Shown: positions 23,138-32,879, counted from the first letter of the stretch. The stretch is DNA of 38,621 nt from Bacteroides sp. (GCA_011053095.1 DRHS01000140.1:1-38621); one strand, 5' to 3'. Notes: generated by a model from the sequence alone, not told the origin. A program made the numbers and translations.

Positions 23138-24811
23138 TCAGTCCGGCAGCCGGACTGAAAGCAGGTATCGCTTCTGCAGTGCCTCCTGCCTGGTGTCTTG
23201 GTTAAGGAAGGTGCCGGTAACCATTGTGGTGTGGTAATGGTCGAATGACTCGAGAACAACGTAATTACAATGATGAATGTCAAGGCTGTCGAGGTATGAT
23301 TCCCTTGTAAAAAGCAGAAAATCCGAATCCGTATTCCTTTGGATAATATCCTCCATACTTTGCATATCGCGAGTCTGAGCCTCGGCATAAAAATGAATAG
23401 TAAATGAAAGTACTCCGAGTGTTTTGATTTTTTCCCCGGGATAATTCAGGTTGGCATACTCTGCAGCTTTAATTCCCGATTGGTATTCAAGGAGTTTTGG
23501 ATAGAAAACCAGGTTGAGATAGAAGTTTAACAGGATAGATGCAAGGCAGGCATAGTAGAAAACCTTCATTTTATTGGTTTGACCGGATCGGATTACCAGG
23601 AAAACAGCCGCAGATGTCAGGAGGAACCCACCTGTTGCTATTATAGTTATCCTCCCGGGTTTAAATAGAAACTGTACAACAAGCAGTAAGACAAGTATTA
23701 TAAAGATGTTTGACCACTGGCTGATGGTGTAAAATCTGCTTTCCCGCCTGGTAAATTTCTTTTGAATAAAGCCTGCCGTAATTATCGCCAGCAGCGGAAA
23801 TATAACATTCGTGTAATGGGGGAGCTGGAAGCTGGAAAGTGAAAATAGCAGCAGAGTAACTATTATTCCGGCGAGGGTGTAAAACTCCTGGCCTTTATCA
23901 AGGCGGGGCAGGTTGTTCCTGATCTTCCTGTAAAGGGAATAATACATCAGAATCGCCCAGGGAAGAAAAGCCCAGATCAGGGTATGCAAAAAGAAAAACG
24001 GATCTCCATTGCCTGTTATGGGACCGGTATTGAAAAATCTTCCCACCTGGCTGTCCCATAAAAAGAACCGGATTCCCGAGACTCCCGTACTACCGAAAAT
24101 AATCTTTTCAGGATGGCTGTCAAACTGGAAGTAAAGGGTGTATAACTCGGGACTTACAAACAAAACAATGAGTCCCAGGCTAAGAATCCATTTCCAGCTG
24201 AGAAGATCTTTCCAATTGCGTTTTATGATCAGTTCACCTCCAACTGCCCCGATAATCGGGATCAGTGTGAAGAGTCCCTTGGTCATAACGGCCATTCCTC
24301 CAAAAAAAGATGCCAGAAGCAGGTGGCTGAACCTGAATTCACGTAGCATCCTGTAATAGTGGTAGATACTTGCTATTATCAGTCCCGTAAGGTAGGGTTC
24401 TGCACGAACATCGTTATTGGAGATTACAAGATGCTCAGCCGTTGCCAGGATCAGGACTGCAAGAAGGGCTGTTTCCCGGTTGTAGAGTTCTCTTGCAAAT
24501 TTGTATGTATAGAAAAAGGCAAGAAAGGTAAAGAGTATTGCCGGCAGTTTATACGCGAAAGCATTGATGCCGAGAATCTTAAAACTGAGCGCTGTGATCC
24601 AGAATTGGAGATGGGGCTTATCCAGCCAGTCCACCCCATCATAAGTCAGCTCAAGAAAATTGTTACTAATGGCCATTTCTTTGGCGATACTGGCATACAG
24701 CGCCGAATCAGAAATGAAAAGCTCGTTCAATAGTCCTGTAAGGTGTGCCAGAACAGCCAGGGTAAAAATGAAAAAATAAACTAATCTATTATGTTCTGAC
24801 TTCGGATCCAT
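23138..24811 (-). CDS. Glycosyltransferase 39 / ArnT-like integral membrane protein
   Basis: A 557-residue polytopic inner-membrane protein of the PMT/ArnT superfamily (GT-C fold), which transfers sugars from polyprenyl-phosphate donors on the periplasmic side. The first periplasmic loop holds the catalytic-type acidic residue in LFISDSALYASIAKEMA (about 31-47), followed by YDGVDWLDKPHLQFW, typical of PMT_2 proteins (the KPPL-like motif). A second acidic patch is SNNDVRAEPYLTG. About 10-12 hydrophobic helices follow, then a soluble C-terminal domain of roughly 120 residues. It starts 11 bp after the menG/ubiE gene on the same strand, so they are likely co-transcribed. The acceptor (lipid A, protein or other glycan) is not determinable. 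Confidence 0.86.
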   Translation of the reverse strand: MDPKSEHNRLVYFFIFTLAVLAHLTGLLNELFISDSALYASIAKEMAISNNFLELTYDGVDWLDKPHLQFWITALSFKILGINAFAYKLPAILFTFLAFFYTYKFARELYNRETALLAVLILATAEHLVISNNDVRAEPYLTGLIIASIYHYYRMLREFRFSHLLLASFFGGMAVMTKGLFTLIPIIGAVGGELIIKRNWKDLLSWKWILSLGLIVLFVSPELYTLYFQFDSHPEKIIFGSTGVSGIRFFLWDSQVGRFFNTGPITGNGDPFFFLHTLIWAFLPWAILMYYSLYRKIRNNLPRLDKGQEFYTLAGIIVTLLLFSLSSFQLPHYTNVIFPLLAIITAGFIQKKFTRRESRFYTISQWSNIFIILVLLLVVQFLFKPGRITIIATGGFLLTSAAVFLVIRSGQTNKMKVFYYACLASILLNFYLNLVFYPKLLEYQSGIKAAEYANLNYPGEKIKTLGVLSFTIHFYAEAQTRDMQSMEDIIQRNTDSDFLLFTRESYLDSLDIHHCNYVVLESFDHYHTTMVTGTFLNQDTRQEALQKRYLLSVRLPD

Positions 24812-24822
24812 CGAGAGATCTT

Positions 24823-25554
24823 CTATTTAATTGCAACCGTGAGTCCCGCTATTCCCCCGCTGAGGGATTTATGTATTACCTTTTTGAAGCCAGCACTGAG
24901 AAGCAACTTCCTTACCTCATCTGGTGTGTAGAAGTTCCGGGCAGAGGCGGCCAGGTAGCGGTATGCTCCCATGTGTCCCGAAATCATCCCCCCTAGTCCC
25001 GCAACAAATACCCTGAGGTAAAACCGGAACAGTACCTTTAAAACCTTTCCGGAAGGCTGGCTACTTTCAATAATAACAAATCTACCATCTGTTTTTAATA
25101 CCCGGTAAATTTCACCAAGAAAAATATCACGGTCAGGATTTTTATAGGTAAGGTTCCGGAAGGCAAAACCTATTCCAATAGCATCATGAGTTTCTGTTTC
25201 ATAGGGCATGTCTGCGGCATCACCATGAACAAACTCAATCTTGCCAAGTCCTTTTTTATCTGCTTTTTTCCGGGCGACTTTTAGCATCGGTTCACTATAA
25301 TCAAGGGCATGAACGCTGGTCTCACCGTTAACATTGGCAGCCATCCGTAGTACCAGGTCACCGGTTCCTGTACAGAGATCAAGAATAGAATCCGGGTTGC
25401 CATCCAGGCATTCCCGGACAGCCTTTTTTCTCCAGCGTTCATCAAGTCTCAGGGTAATAATCCTGTTCAAAAGGTCATACCGGCCCGGTACTTCGTTGAA
25501 CATTCTTTCAAGCGGTCTCCATTTTCTCTTCTCGCTTTGATCCATTGTATCCAT
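24823..25554 (-). CDS. ubiE: Demethylmenaquinone methyltransferase
   Basis: A 243-residue SAM-dependent methyltransferase performing the last step of menaquinone synthesis (MenG/UbiE family). Landmarks: MFNEVPGRYDLLNRIITL (18-35), motif I LDLCTGTGDL (58-67), HALDYSEPML, HGDAADMPYETETHD, the family signature IGFAFRNLTY and SSQPSGKVLKVLFRFYLR, and RYLAASARNFYTPDEV near the C terminus. The start is set at 25554 (MDTMDQSEK) rather than 25629, because a TAnnTTTG box at 25574-25581 lies between the two and the extra 25 residues do not belong to the family. Presence of this gene indicates menaquinone-based respiration. The GT39-like gene follows 11 bp later. Confidence 0.94.
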   Translation of the reverse strand: MDTMDQSEKRKWRPLERMFNEVPGRYDLLNRIITLRLDERWRKKAVRECLDGNPDSILDLCTGTGDLVLRMAANVNGETSVHALDYSEPMLKVARKKADKKGLGKIEFVHGDAADMPYETETHDAIGIGFAFRNLTYKNPDRDIFLGEIYRVLKTDGRFVIIESSQPSGKVLKVLFRFYLRVFVAGLGGMISGHMGAYRYLAASARNFYTPDEVRKLLLSAGFKKVIHKSLSGGIAGLTVAIK

Positions 25555-25573
25555 GGTGATATTTAGCAGAAGC

Positions 25574-25581
25574 CAAAGGTA
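25574..25581 (-). promoter_or_regulatory. Candidate -7 box (TACCTTTG) for ubiE
   Basis: Minus-strand TACCTTTG is an exact match to TAnnTTTG, ending 19 bases before the ATG at 25554. This supports the shorter UbiE start, since transcription would begin downstream of the alternative start at 25629. Confidence 0.45.
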
Positions 25582-25667
25582 GTAAATGGATTTTGACGAA
25601 GGAAATAGATTTATCAGCAAATGTTTCATAACTTCGATTTAGCTCACAGTAACTAAATTGATTAACA

Positions 25668-26081
25668 ATGAGAAACTTAATGCTTTTCATCTTTCTAGTC
25701 AGCATCATCGTTTTATTTGCCTGTAATCCTGCATCTGAACCTGTAGAACAGTTCGAACATCCGGTTTTCGAATTAAACAGCCTGTCTTTTATAGATTCCC
25801 TTGGGGGACTCCCGGAGGCAGATCTCATGCAATTATTTAAAGAGGTCAATACCATTATTGTTGACAGCCTTGGTTATGCGGGAGCTGGTTATACTATCTG
25901 GAAGGTCCAGGCCGATACTGTTCCGTATATGAGATATCTTATCCGTGGAAACTGGCCCAACATGGATACCTATAAAATTGTTCATGACCATCCTCTTTAC
26001 AAGGAGGCTTTAAAAAAAGTCTATGAAAGTAACGAGTCTTTAAAAACAAATATGTACCAAAGGTATGAACTGCTGAACTGA
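25668..26081 (+). CDS. Hypothetical small lipoprotein
   Basis: A 137-residue protein with a lipoprotein signal peptide (hydrophobic residues 4-18, lipobox LFAC with C19). The mature part contains the segments AGAGYTIWKVQAD, YMRYLIRGNWPNMDTYKIVHDH and LYKEALKKVYESNESL, which look like a dimeric alpha/beta-barrel (ferredoxin-like) domain of the kind found in small stress or monooxygenase-like proteins. I do not recognise a characterised family. It is divergent from ubiE and stands alone before the serine hydrolase (about 100 bp gap). Probably anchored in the outer or inner membrane facing the periplasm. Confidence 0.75.
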   Translation: MRNLMLFIFLVSIIVLFACNPASEPVEQFEHPVFELNSLSFIDSLGGLPEADLMQLFKEVNTIIVDSLGYAGAGYTIWKVQADTVPYMRYLIRGNWPNMDTYKIVHDHPLYKEALKKVYESNESLKTNMYQRYELLN

Positions 26082-26184
26082 CCTGTTATTGGCTTGATTT
26101 ATTCCGGATAAACATGCTGATTTTGGGGTCTGAATCAAATCAATTATTTTAATCAAACATATTTACCAGGTTAATAATCCGAGC

Positions 26185-27555
26185 ATGAAAAAACTACTGA
26201 TCCGCCTGCTTTACATCATTCTGATTGGAATCCTGGTATTCGTCGTAATCTACGCCTGGCCACGGGTACCAATCATTACTGCATTTGCAGCCAAAGGAAT
26301 GTGCTCAAGTGTTTTTATCGCTGGAAAAGATCCGGATAGGGTATATGCTGAAGATCTCTCCTTTTTTCCCATCAGCCTGGCTAAGACAGTGGTAAATTAT
26401 GAGGAGAAATCAGTTACTGCAAAAGTATTCGGGCTTGCAAAACGAAAGGCTGTTTTTAGAGAGGGACTCGGATCCGTGCTTGTTCTTGATATCCCGGAAG
26501 AACAACTCAGGGAAGCATCTTTCCAGATACCTGATCCGGGGTATAGCCAGGATACCGTTCCATGGCCTCTTGGTGATATACTGACTGAATCCAGGCCGGA
26601 AGGAGTAGATTATACAGAACTGCAAGCATTTGTCAGCAATGCGATTGATCCCCCGGGTGCTGAGCCTTTCAAAAAGACACTCGCCGTAGTTGTAGTTTAT
26701 GATGGAGAACTTGTTGCAGAGGAATATCTTAATGGATATGATTACCAAACAGAGTTTCATGGCTGGTCAATGACCAAATCTATTACATCTGCCCTGGTGG
26801 GTATTCTGGCAGGAAAGGGGGAAATTGATATAAAAGCCCCGGTGGATATTCCTGAATGGAAGGATGATGAGCGAGGGAAAATTACTATGGAAGATCTTCT
26901 TCATATGAGCAGTGGATTGACATGGGTTGAGAATTATTTCACCATTTCAGAGGCTACGATAATGTTAATGCAAAGCAGCAATATGTTTGATTTTGTTGTT
27001 AGCAGGCCGATTGAACATACACCCGGGTCCCACTATTACTATTCATCCGGTGATGCAAACCTGGTTTCCGGATTGATCCGAAAGACATTTGAGGAGGATA
27101 GGGGGTATTATGAATTTCCATATAAGTATCTACTGCACCGTATCGGAATACTGAATACAACAATTGAAACAGATGCTTCGGGTAATTTTGTTTCTTCATC
27201 ATACAGCTACGGTACAGCAAGAGATTATGCCAGGTTTGGATTGCTCTATCAGAATAACGGAGTATTTTTAAACGATACTGTTCTGCCTTACGGTTGGGTG
27301 GACTTTACCAGGCAGGAAGCTCCTGCTGCAAATGCGAATGGTGAATATGGTGTCAATTTCTGGCTTGATGATCCTGATCCGGAAATAAGCTACCAAGGAT
27401 TGCCGGATGATGTGTATTCTGCAAACGGATTCCTCGGCCAGCGTATTTTTATTATTCCCTCGAAAAATTTAGTTGTTGTGAGGTTGGGTTTCAGTTCGAA
27501 GAACTTCAGTCATGAAAACTTTTTAAAGGACATTATTTCAACACTTCCAGAATAG
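26185..27555 (+). CDS. Serine hydrolase of the beta-lactamase/transpeptidase-like family
   Basis: A 456-residue protein of the class C beta-lactamase-like serine hydrolases (PF00144 type). Residues 5-24 form a membrane anchor or uncleaved signal. The nucleophile motif is S195-M-T-K198 (HGWSMTKSITSALVG), preceded by VYDGELVAEEYLNGYD, a standard lead-in. The second motif falls in YYYSSGDANLVSGLIRK near 288, and the region DLLHMSSGLTW is also conserved. This subgroup includes esterases and 6-aminohexanoate-dimer-hydrolase-like proteins as well as real beta-lactamases, so resistance should not be inferred. The next gene starts 5 bp after the stop, so the two form an operon. Confidence 0.87.
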   Translation: MKKLLIRLLYIILIGILVFVVIYAWPRVPIITAFAAKGMCSSVFIAGKDPDRVYAEDLSFFPISLAKTVVNYEEKSVTAKVFGLAKRKAVFREGLGSVLVLDIPEEQLREASFQIPDPGYSQDTVPWPLGDILTESRPEGVDYTELQAFVSNAIDPPGAEPFKKTLAVVVVYDGELVAEEYLNGYDYQTEFHGWSMTKSITSALVGILAGKGEIDIKAPVDIPEWKDDERGKITMEDLLHMSSGLTWVENYFTISEATIMLMQSSNMFDFVVSRPIEHTPGSHYYYSSGDANLVSGLIRKTFEEDRGYYEFPYKYLLHRIGILNTTIETDASGNFVSSSYSYGTARDYARFGLLYQNNGVFLNDTVLPYGWVDFTRQEAPAANANGEYGVNFWLDDPDPEISYQGLPDDVYSANGFLGQRIFIIPSKNLVVVRLGFSSKNFSHENFLKDIISTLPE

Positions 27556-27560
27556 CGATC

Positions 27561-28568
27561 ATGTATAAACGGAAAAAAATACTCGATATTGAGGCAGTCT
27601 ATACTGCCAATGCATTTCAAAATAATGACGGTTTTTTTATTGGAGCCGGGTCTGAAACCAAAGATGAGGTCAGCGTCTACAATCTGGTAAATGGTGAATC
27701 AAGTCCCATTCTCCGGCAGCCGGGTGGAATGATGAGTTTTATTCCGGTACCCGGGAAGCCGGATCTTAATATTAGTATTATGGGATTCTTTCCACCTTTT
27801 GCAGGTAAGGATGCAGGGATCTTCCTGCATACCAGGATGGAGACAAACTGGGAATCAGGAATGGCATTCGCCTTACCTTTCGTACATCGGTGTGAAACTT
27901 TAACTGTGGATGGAAAGCACTTTCTGGTTGCAGCTACAGTTAGTAAACATAAAGATGATCCGGCAGACTGGTCCCAGCCAGGAGAAATTCACGTCATTGA
28001 CCTGGATCATTGTGAGTACAGGAAGTGGAAATCTACGATAATAGACAGCTCAATTGTGAAAAACCATGGGATGTGTAAGACCATAATGAATGGATCAGAA
28101 GTGATCTGTGTTTGTGGAGAACAGGGCATTTTCTATATTGAGAAAGATGGCGATGACTGGAGGGTTAATCAAATGTTTTTCAGTGAGGTGAGTGAAATGA
28201 CTTTCGTTGATATTGACGGGGATGGAAAGGAAGAACTCATCACCATTGAACCTTTTCACGGAAACACATTAAATATTTATAAGAAGGACGGGGCGAACTG
28301 GGAGAAGAAGTTCAGTGACGAATTGTCTTTTGGACATGGACTCAGTGCCGGAATTTATAAATCAGAACCTACCATAGTTGTGGGTAATCGTAGTGGATCA
28401 TTGGCATTGGAAGCATTTGTTGTTCAGAATTTAATGGCAGGCAAAGTCGACCGAAAGGTGATCGAAGAAGTTACGGGAACCACCCAGACACAGGTTTTCA
28501 CTTTTGATTCAAAGGACTATATTCTGAGTGCAAACCAGTTAAAGAACGAGGTAGTCCTGTATTCCTGA
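27561..28568 (+). CDS. FG-GAP/VCBS-like beta-propeller protein
   Basis: A 335-residue protein without signal peptide, built of repeated beta-blade-like segments. One blade carries a calcium-type motif DIDGDGKEELITIE (near 215-228), the classical FG-GAP/VCBS pattern. Other blades (GEIHVIDLDHCEYRKW, EVICVCGEQGIFYIEKDGDDW, EPTIVVGNRSGSLALEAF) are more divergent. This suggests a six- or seven-bladed propeller. The gene follows the serine hydrolase with a 5-bp gap and is almost certainly co-transcribed. No catalytic residues were recognised. It ends three bases from the upp stop on the other strand. Function is unknown, possibly a cytoplasmic binding partner or lactonase-like propeller. Confidence 0.75.
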   Translation: MYKRKKILDIEAVYTANAFQNNDGFFIGAGSETKDEVSVYNLVNGESSPILRQPGGMMSFIPVPGKPDLNISIMGFFPPFAGKDAGIFLHTRMETNWESGMAFALPFVHRCETLTVDGKHFLVAATVSKHKDDPADWSQPGEIHVIDLDHCEYRKWKSTIIDSSIVKNHGMCKTIMNGSEVICVCGEQGIFYIEKDGDDWRVNQMFFSEVSEMTFVDIDGDGKEELITIEPFHGNTLNIYKKDGANWEKKFSDELSFGHGLSAGIYKSEPTIVVGNRSGSLALEAFVVQNLMAGKVDRKVIEEVTGTTQTQVFTFDSKDYILSANQLKNEVVLYS

Positions 28569-28571
28569 GTC

Positions 28572-29192
28572 CTATTTTGTTCCGAATAATCTGTCACCTG
28601 CATCTCCAAGTCCGGGGACTATGTAACCCTTCTCATTCAGTCCATCGTCAAGCGCAGCAATAATTATTTCCACATCCGGATGATCTTCTTCCATACGCTT
28701 TACACCTTCGGGAGCAGCAACGATACAAACTAGTTTTAATATTGTAGCTCCCTGTTTTTTTAGTTCGGAAATTGCTGCGCTGGCAGACCCTCCTGTTGCG
28801 AGCATCGGATCTAGTACCATGATAATGGATTCGGGCATATTACCTGGGAATTTGGCATAATAGGTGACAGGCTCCAGGGTTTCTTCATTACGGTAAAGTC
28901 CAATATGACCCACTTTGGCAGTTGGGACCATCCGACTGATCCCATCTACCATTCCCAGTCCCGCACGCAAAATTGGCACAAGAACGATTTCATGGATCAC
29001 TTCATTTGTTTCACAGGGTCCTACAGGGGTCTGTACAGTTACTTCCCGGAGTGGAATATCAGCTGTTATCTCATAAGCCATCAGTCCCGCGATCTCATTC
29101 AGTAAATGCCTGAAATCCTTGGTACAGGTTTCCCTGCGTCTGAGCTGGGTTAATTTGTGGGTAATAAGTGGGTGCTCAAGAACTTTTAGCAT
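28572..29192 (-). CDS. upp: Uracil phosphoribosyltransferase
   Basis: A 206-residue salvage enzyme making UMP from uracil and PRPP in the cytoplasm. The PRPP loop is [13 protein letters not shown] (126-138), which is diagnostic. [13 protein letters not shown] (72-84) and the C-terminal uracil-binding stretch [22 protein letters not shown] are also standard. Length and start agree with bacterial Upp. It is convergent with the propeller-protein gene, with no room for a shared terminator. No uracil transporter is seen beside it. Confidence 0.96.
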   Translation of the reverse strand: MLKVLEHPLITHKLTQLRRRETCTKDFRHLLNEIAGLMAYEITADIPLREVTVQTPVGPCETNEVIHEIVLVPILRAGLGMVDGISRMVPTAKVGHIGLYRNEETLEPVTYYAKFPGNMPESIIMVLDPMLATGGSASAAISELKKQGATILKLVCIVAAPEGVKRMEEDHPDVEIIIAALDDGLNEKGYIVPGLGDAGDRLFGTK

Positions 29193-29251
29193 GGGTGCAT
29201 GTATCTTAAAAACAATTAGTCGATATCCTCAGACCAGGTATATTGGCCGGA

Positions 29252-29410
29252 TTAATCTGCCGGGCTAGAAAGAGTTTTCAATTCATTTTGAAGGTCATCG
29301 AGGAATTGACGAATTTCTTCAAGGAACTCATCCTGTTTTTTTTCACGGTTAATGGTAAGGTGAACAACCAGTTTATCACGTGCAGGTGGAAGCCTGTAGT
29401 TACTGTCCAT
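29252..29410 (-). CDS. Possible small acidic protein, 52 residues
   Basis: A short open frame from ATG at 29410 to TAA at 29252 gives 52 residues starting MDSNYRLPPARDKLVVHLTI and continuing with an amphipathic charged helix (KKQDEFLEEIRQFLDDLQNEL). The composition looks protein-like, with a proline-rich start, beta-like VVHLTI and heptad-like spacing. An in-frame TGA lies six codons upstream, so it is not merely the open tail of a longer frame. It lies between upp and the Gfo/Idh gene, on their strand. I do not recognise the family; it may be a genuine small protein or a fragment of a lost gene. Confidence 0.35.
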   Translation of the reverse strand: MDSNYRLPPARDKLVVHLTINREKKQDEFLEEIRQFLDDLQNELKTLSSPAD

Positions 29411-29449
29411 GCAAGGGCATTGGGGCAGTCAAGCATTGAAAATCTGACT

Positions 29450-29476
29450 CCACCCTGGCTTGTTTTACCAGGGTGG
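29450..29476 (-). terminator. Hairpin downstream of the Gfo/Idh gene
   Basis: CCACCCTGG (29450-29458) and CCAGGGTGG (29468-29476) pair perfectly as a 9-bp stem with a nine-base loop, about 43 bases after the stop of the minus-strand oxidoreductase gene. The following T-run on that strand is weak (ATTTTC), so termination is plausible but not certain. Confidence 0.4.
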
Positions 29477-29518
29477 TAAACCAGGTGATTTTAGTGCCCC
29501 AGTCTCCAGTTTATTCTT

Positions 29519-30985
29519 TTATACTGATTCTGGTGAAGGTATGTCAAATTCAGACCTGCGTGGATCTGCAAGTAATTGGTTGGCTTCTTTTGAATTCTTG
29601 CCTACAAATTTTTCGGTTTCACCATCAAATTCCAGCCATGGTCCAACTATATATTCGGCTTTGTCTTCCGGAACACCCATTCCATCACGGGCAATAGCGT
29701 GTATATTCATATATTCTTCGTAAGCCAGTTTATTGTCACCAAACTTACCTGCTTTGGCATTAAAAGGAACTTTTTTACCCAGTCGTAATGAATTATTCAT
29801 CAGGTGTCCCATTGTTGTGCTGTAATGCGCATCAGCCATATTTCCATTTGCCATTGCGGGATCGTTGGCACGGCATGCGTTAATAAAACTGCCAAATGCT
29901 CCTCCCGGCCTGATCTCTACCTCTTTAATCTTGACATCGCGGGGTTGGCTTCCGTTGTGGGAAATATATTCCCCGTCAACCAGTTTGCCACCATCTTCAA
30001 AATAAAAGCGGTTTGTAACTTCTCTCTTGTATCCTTCATGGTTAACATTCCTGACATTGAAGAAAACCTGTTGTCCGTTTTTAAATTCTGCAATTGCAAA
30101 CATGGTATTTGGAGTTTCGCCCTGATCTTCCCATGAGAACCTTCCACCCAGTGCCATTACCCGGACAGGATGTGTATTCACAACATCTTCGTCAAGCGCC
30201 CAGTATGCCACATCAAGCTGATGAGTTCCCTGGTTATTCATTTCTCCATTTCCTGTTTGCCAGAACCAATGCCAGTTGTAATGAACCAGGTTCTTATGGA
30301 AATTATCAATTTCTGCCGGACCTTTCCAGATGTTCCAGTCCAGGTAATCAGGTGGGGTTGAATTAGCCTCAAATCCAATACCTTCGCGTGGCTTGCAGGC
30401 AAATCCATGTGAAACTACCATTTTACCATACTTGCCTGAGCGAACATCAGAAACTTGCTTTGCCCAACCGGCTTCGCTGCGTCGCTGGGTACCATGCTGT
30501 ACTACAATACCGTATTTTTCTGCGGCAGCCAGTGCAACACGGCCTTCATATACATCGTGGCTTACAGGTTTTTCAACATAACAGTGTTTCTTTGCCTGTG
30601 CTGCCCAGATAACCATAAGGGAATGCCAGTGATTGGGTGTGGCACAACTGATGGCATCAATATCTTTCATATCAAGTACCTCGCGAACATCTGTAAGTCC
30701 CTGAGTCTTGTAATTAATACCTTCTCTCTCATTAAACTCATTTACACGCTTCTCAAGAAGCTGCCTGTCGGGGTCCACTAAATAGGCGATCTCAACATTT
30801 TCCTGACCGCTAAATCCATTGATATGACTTTTACCACGTCCGTTCAATCCGCAAACCGCTATACGGAAACGGTCATTGGCTCCAAGAATGGATGCATATG
30901 ATTTCGCACTTAATCCCATTCCTGCAATTGTTATGCCTGCTGTACCGAGCATGCTTTTTTTGATAAAATCCCTTCTTTTTGTCAT
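29519..30985 (-). CDS. Gfo/Idh/MocA-family oxidoreductase with Tat signal
   Basis: A 488-residue NAD(P)-type oxidoreductase. The N terminus MTKRRDFIKKSMLGTAG carries the twin-arginine motif RRDFIKK, so export by the Tat system as a folded enzyme is expected. The nucleotide-binding fold starts at 41 with IAVCGLNGRGKSHI. The family motif EKP is at 138-140 (CYVEKPVSHDVYEG), and HWHSLMVIWAA and HRLDVAYW-type HQLDVAYWALDE segments follow. The long C-terminal domain is typical of the Bacteroidota exported Gfo/Idh group that acts on sugars or glycosides, often with bound NAD. Its neighbours (lysS, upp) give no substrate hint. The upstream 141-bp gap to lysS should hold a promoter, but only a 7-of-8 match (TAAATTTC) to the -7 box was seen. 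Confidence 0.9.
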   Translation of the reverse strand: MTKRRDFIKKSMLGTAGITIAGMGLSAKSYASILGANDRFRIAVCGLNGRGKSHINGFSGQENVEIAYLVDPDRQLLEKRVNEFNEREGINYKTQGLTDVREVLDMKDIDAISCATPNHWHSLMVIWAAQAKKHCYVEKPVSHDVYEGRVALAAAEKYGIVVQHGTQRRSEAGWAKQVSDVRSGKYGKMVVSHGFACKPREGIGFEANSTPPDYLDWNIWKGPAEIDNFHKNLVHYNWHWFWQTGNGEMNNQGTHQLDVAYWALDEDVVNTHPVRVMALGGRFSWEDQGETPNTMFAIAEFKNGQQVFFNVRNVNHEGYKREVTNRFYFEDGGKLVDGEYISHNGSQPRDVKIKEVEIRPGGAFGSFINACRANDPAMANGNMADAHYSTTMGHLMNNSLRLGKKVPFNAKAGKFGDNKLAYEEYMNIHAIARDGMGVPEDKAEYIVGPWLEFDGETEKFVGKNSKEANQLLADPRRSEFDIPSPESV

Positions 30986-31126
30986 GATTTCTGATTTATT
31001 TTTTGGTTGGTTAGTTTCAGACTGAAATTTACAATAAAACTATTGAAAAGCAATAAATATATTGATGCGAATAAGAAGTTCATTTCCGGGAAATCCGGAC
31101 CTTGATATCCTCTGGTGAAATCACAA

Positions 31127-32857
31127 TTATGAGAGCCAGGTACTTACTGCCTCCGGACTCAGTCCCGGCAGATCAAGCTTATTCTTTTTCTTGTACCCGT
31201 TAAGGTCATTTGCCAGTTTCCCCGGCTTTTCCACTTCTTTGAGCTTCTCAATCGTGGTATATCCAAGTTTTTGCAGAGGTTCAATCCACTCCTCAGGAAT
31301 TCCAAGATCCAAATATTCCTGAGTACTACTGACATCCGGCTGAGTACTTATTACCTGCCTCATTTGGGGAAAAAATAAAACATCCTGGATAGAGGGGGAG
31401 TTTGTCAGAGTCATCACCAGGCGGTCTATTCCAATTCCGAGTCCCGCAGTAGGAGGCATCCCGTATTCCAGTGCCCGGAGGAAATCTTCATCGAGAACCA
31501 TGGCCTCTTCGTCTCCTCGTTTTCCCAGCCTTACCTGGTCCTCGAAACGTTCTCGCTGGTCAATCGGGTCGTTGAGCTCTGAAAAGGCATTGCAAAGTTC
31601 TTTTCCGTTAACAATGGCTTCGAACCGTTCTACGAGTCCTTCTTTTTCCCGGTGCTTCTTTGCCAGGGGTGACATTTCAATGGGGTAATCAGTAATAAAG
31701 GTCGGCTGGATCAGTTTCGCTTCTACTGTTTCCCCGAAGATCTCATCGATAAGTTTGCCTTTGCCCATGGTTTTATCAACCTCTACGTTCAGATCACCTG
31801 CAGTTTTGAATAATTCTTCCTCGTTCATCCCTGTAATATCGACACCTGTGAACTCCTTGATTGCACCAAACATGGTGTAGCGCTTCCAGGGTCTTTTGAA
31901 GTCAATTACATTATCCCCTACATTTACTTTTGTATCCCCGTAAAGATCAATCGTTGCCTTTTCGATCATTTCTTCTACCAGGTTCATCATCCACAGGTAG
32001 TCCTTATATGCTACATATAATTCTACCTGGGTAAACTCAGGATTATGGAAGCGGTCCATTCCCTCGTTCCTGAAATCCTTAGCGAACTCAAATACACCAG
32101 GGAATCCTCCAACGATAAGCCTTTTGAGGTAAAGCTCATTTGCAATTCTCAGGTAGAGTTTCTGATCCAGTTTATTATGATGGGTGGTGAATGGCTTGGC
32201 GGCGGCTCCACCGTAGATGGGCTGGAGTATAGGCGTCTCGACTTCGAGATATCCCCTGTAATTCAGGAAGCTGCGTATCGATTCAATGATTTTGGATCGT
32301 TTAACAAAAACGTCCCGAACCTGGGGATTTACCACAAGATCAACATAGCGCTGCCTGTATCTTTGTTCAGGATCAGTAAAGGCATCGTATACCTTTCCGT
32401 CCTTTTCCTTTACTATGGGTAGGGGACGAAGGGATTTTGTGAGGATTGTAAGTTCTTTGACATGGATGGTGGTTTCCCCGACCTGGGTCTTGAAAACAAA
32501 TCCCTTTACCCCAATGATGTCACCTATATCGAGAAGCCTTTTAAATACAGTATTGTACAGTGTTTTATCCTCTCCTGGACAAATTTCATCCCGGCGGATG
32601 TAAATCTGGATCCGTCCCGATTCATCCTGGAGTTCAGCAAATGATGCATTGCCCATTATACGCCGGCTCATGATCCTGCCTGCGATTCTCACATCCTGGA
32701 AATTTTTTACATCGGGGTCAAATCCATCCAGGATTTCCCGTGCTACATTATTTACCAGGTACTCCTCGGAAGGGAAAGGATTGATTCCAAGATTGATGAT
32801 CTCCTGAAGGGAATTTCTTCGTATTTCTTCCTGTTCTGATAGTTGATGCTGACTCAT
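31127..32857 (-). CDS. lysS: Lysyl-tRNA synthetase, class II
   Basis: A 576-residue class II aminoacyl-tRNA synthetase charging tRNA-Lys. The N-terminal anticodon-binding OB fold includes [20 protein letters not shown]. Motif 2 is [17 protein letters not shown] and motif 3 is [15 protein letters not shown]. The catalytic core ends near residue 505. About 70 residues follow ([18 protein letters not shown] onwards) that are not part of the core and are seen in Bacteroidota LysS as a C-terminal extension. The start is set at [11 protein letters not shown] (32857), since the longer open frame to 32926 would run through the TATCTTTG promoter box. It is divergent from lipB with a 111-bp shared control region. 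Confidence 0.95.
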   Translation of the reverse strand: MSQHQLSEQEEIRRNSLQEIINLGINPFPSEEYLVNNVAREILDGFDPDVKNFQDVRIAGRIMSRRIMGNASFAELQDESGRIQIYIRRDEICPGEDKTLYNTVFKRLLDIGDIIGVKGFVFKTQVGETTIHVKELTILTKSLRPLPIVKEKDGKVYDAFTDPEQRYRQRYVDLVVNPQVRDVFVKRSKIIESIRSFLNYRGYLEVETPILQPIYGGAAAKPFTTHHNKLDQKLYLRIANELYLKRLIVGGFPGVFEFAKDFRNEGMDRFHNPEFTQVELYVAYKDYLWMMNLVEEMIEKATIDLYGDTKVNVGDNVIDFKRPWKRYTMFGAIKEFTGVDITGMNEEELFKTAGDLNVEVDKTMGKGKLIDEIFGETVEAKLIQPTFITDYPIEMSPLAKKHREKEGLVERFEAIVNGKELCNAFSELNDPIDQRERFEDQVRLGKRGDEEAMVLDEDFLRALEYGMPPTAGLGIGIDRLVMTLTNSPSIQDVLFFPQMRQVISTQPDVSSTQEYLDLGIPEEWIEPLQKLGYTTIEKLKEVEKPGKLANDLNGYKKKNKLDLPGLSPEAVSTWLS

Positions 32858-32879
32858 AAAAAGGGCATGAAAATTTGTG

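Noticed and set aside
24359..24733. 124-codon plus-strand frame in the GT39-like gene
   Set aside because: It is antisense to a transmembrane protein; the charged translation mirrors hydrophobic codons on the other strand.
26185..27555. Antibiotic-resistance beta-lactamase
   Set aside because: The SMTK motif is shared by many esterases and peptidases of this superfamily, the protein is membrane anchored and long, and no resistance-type context is present.
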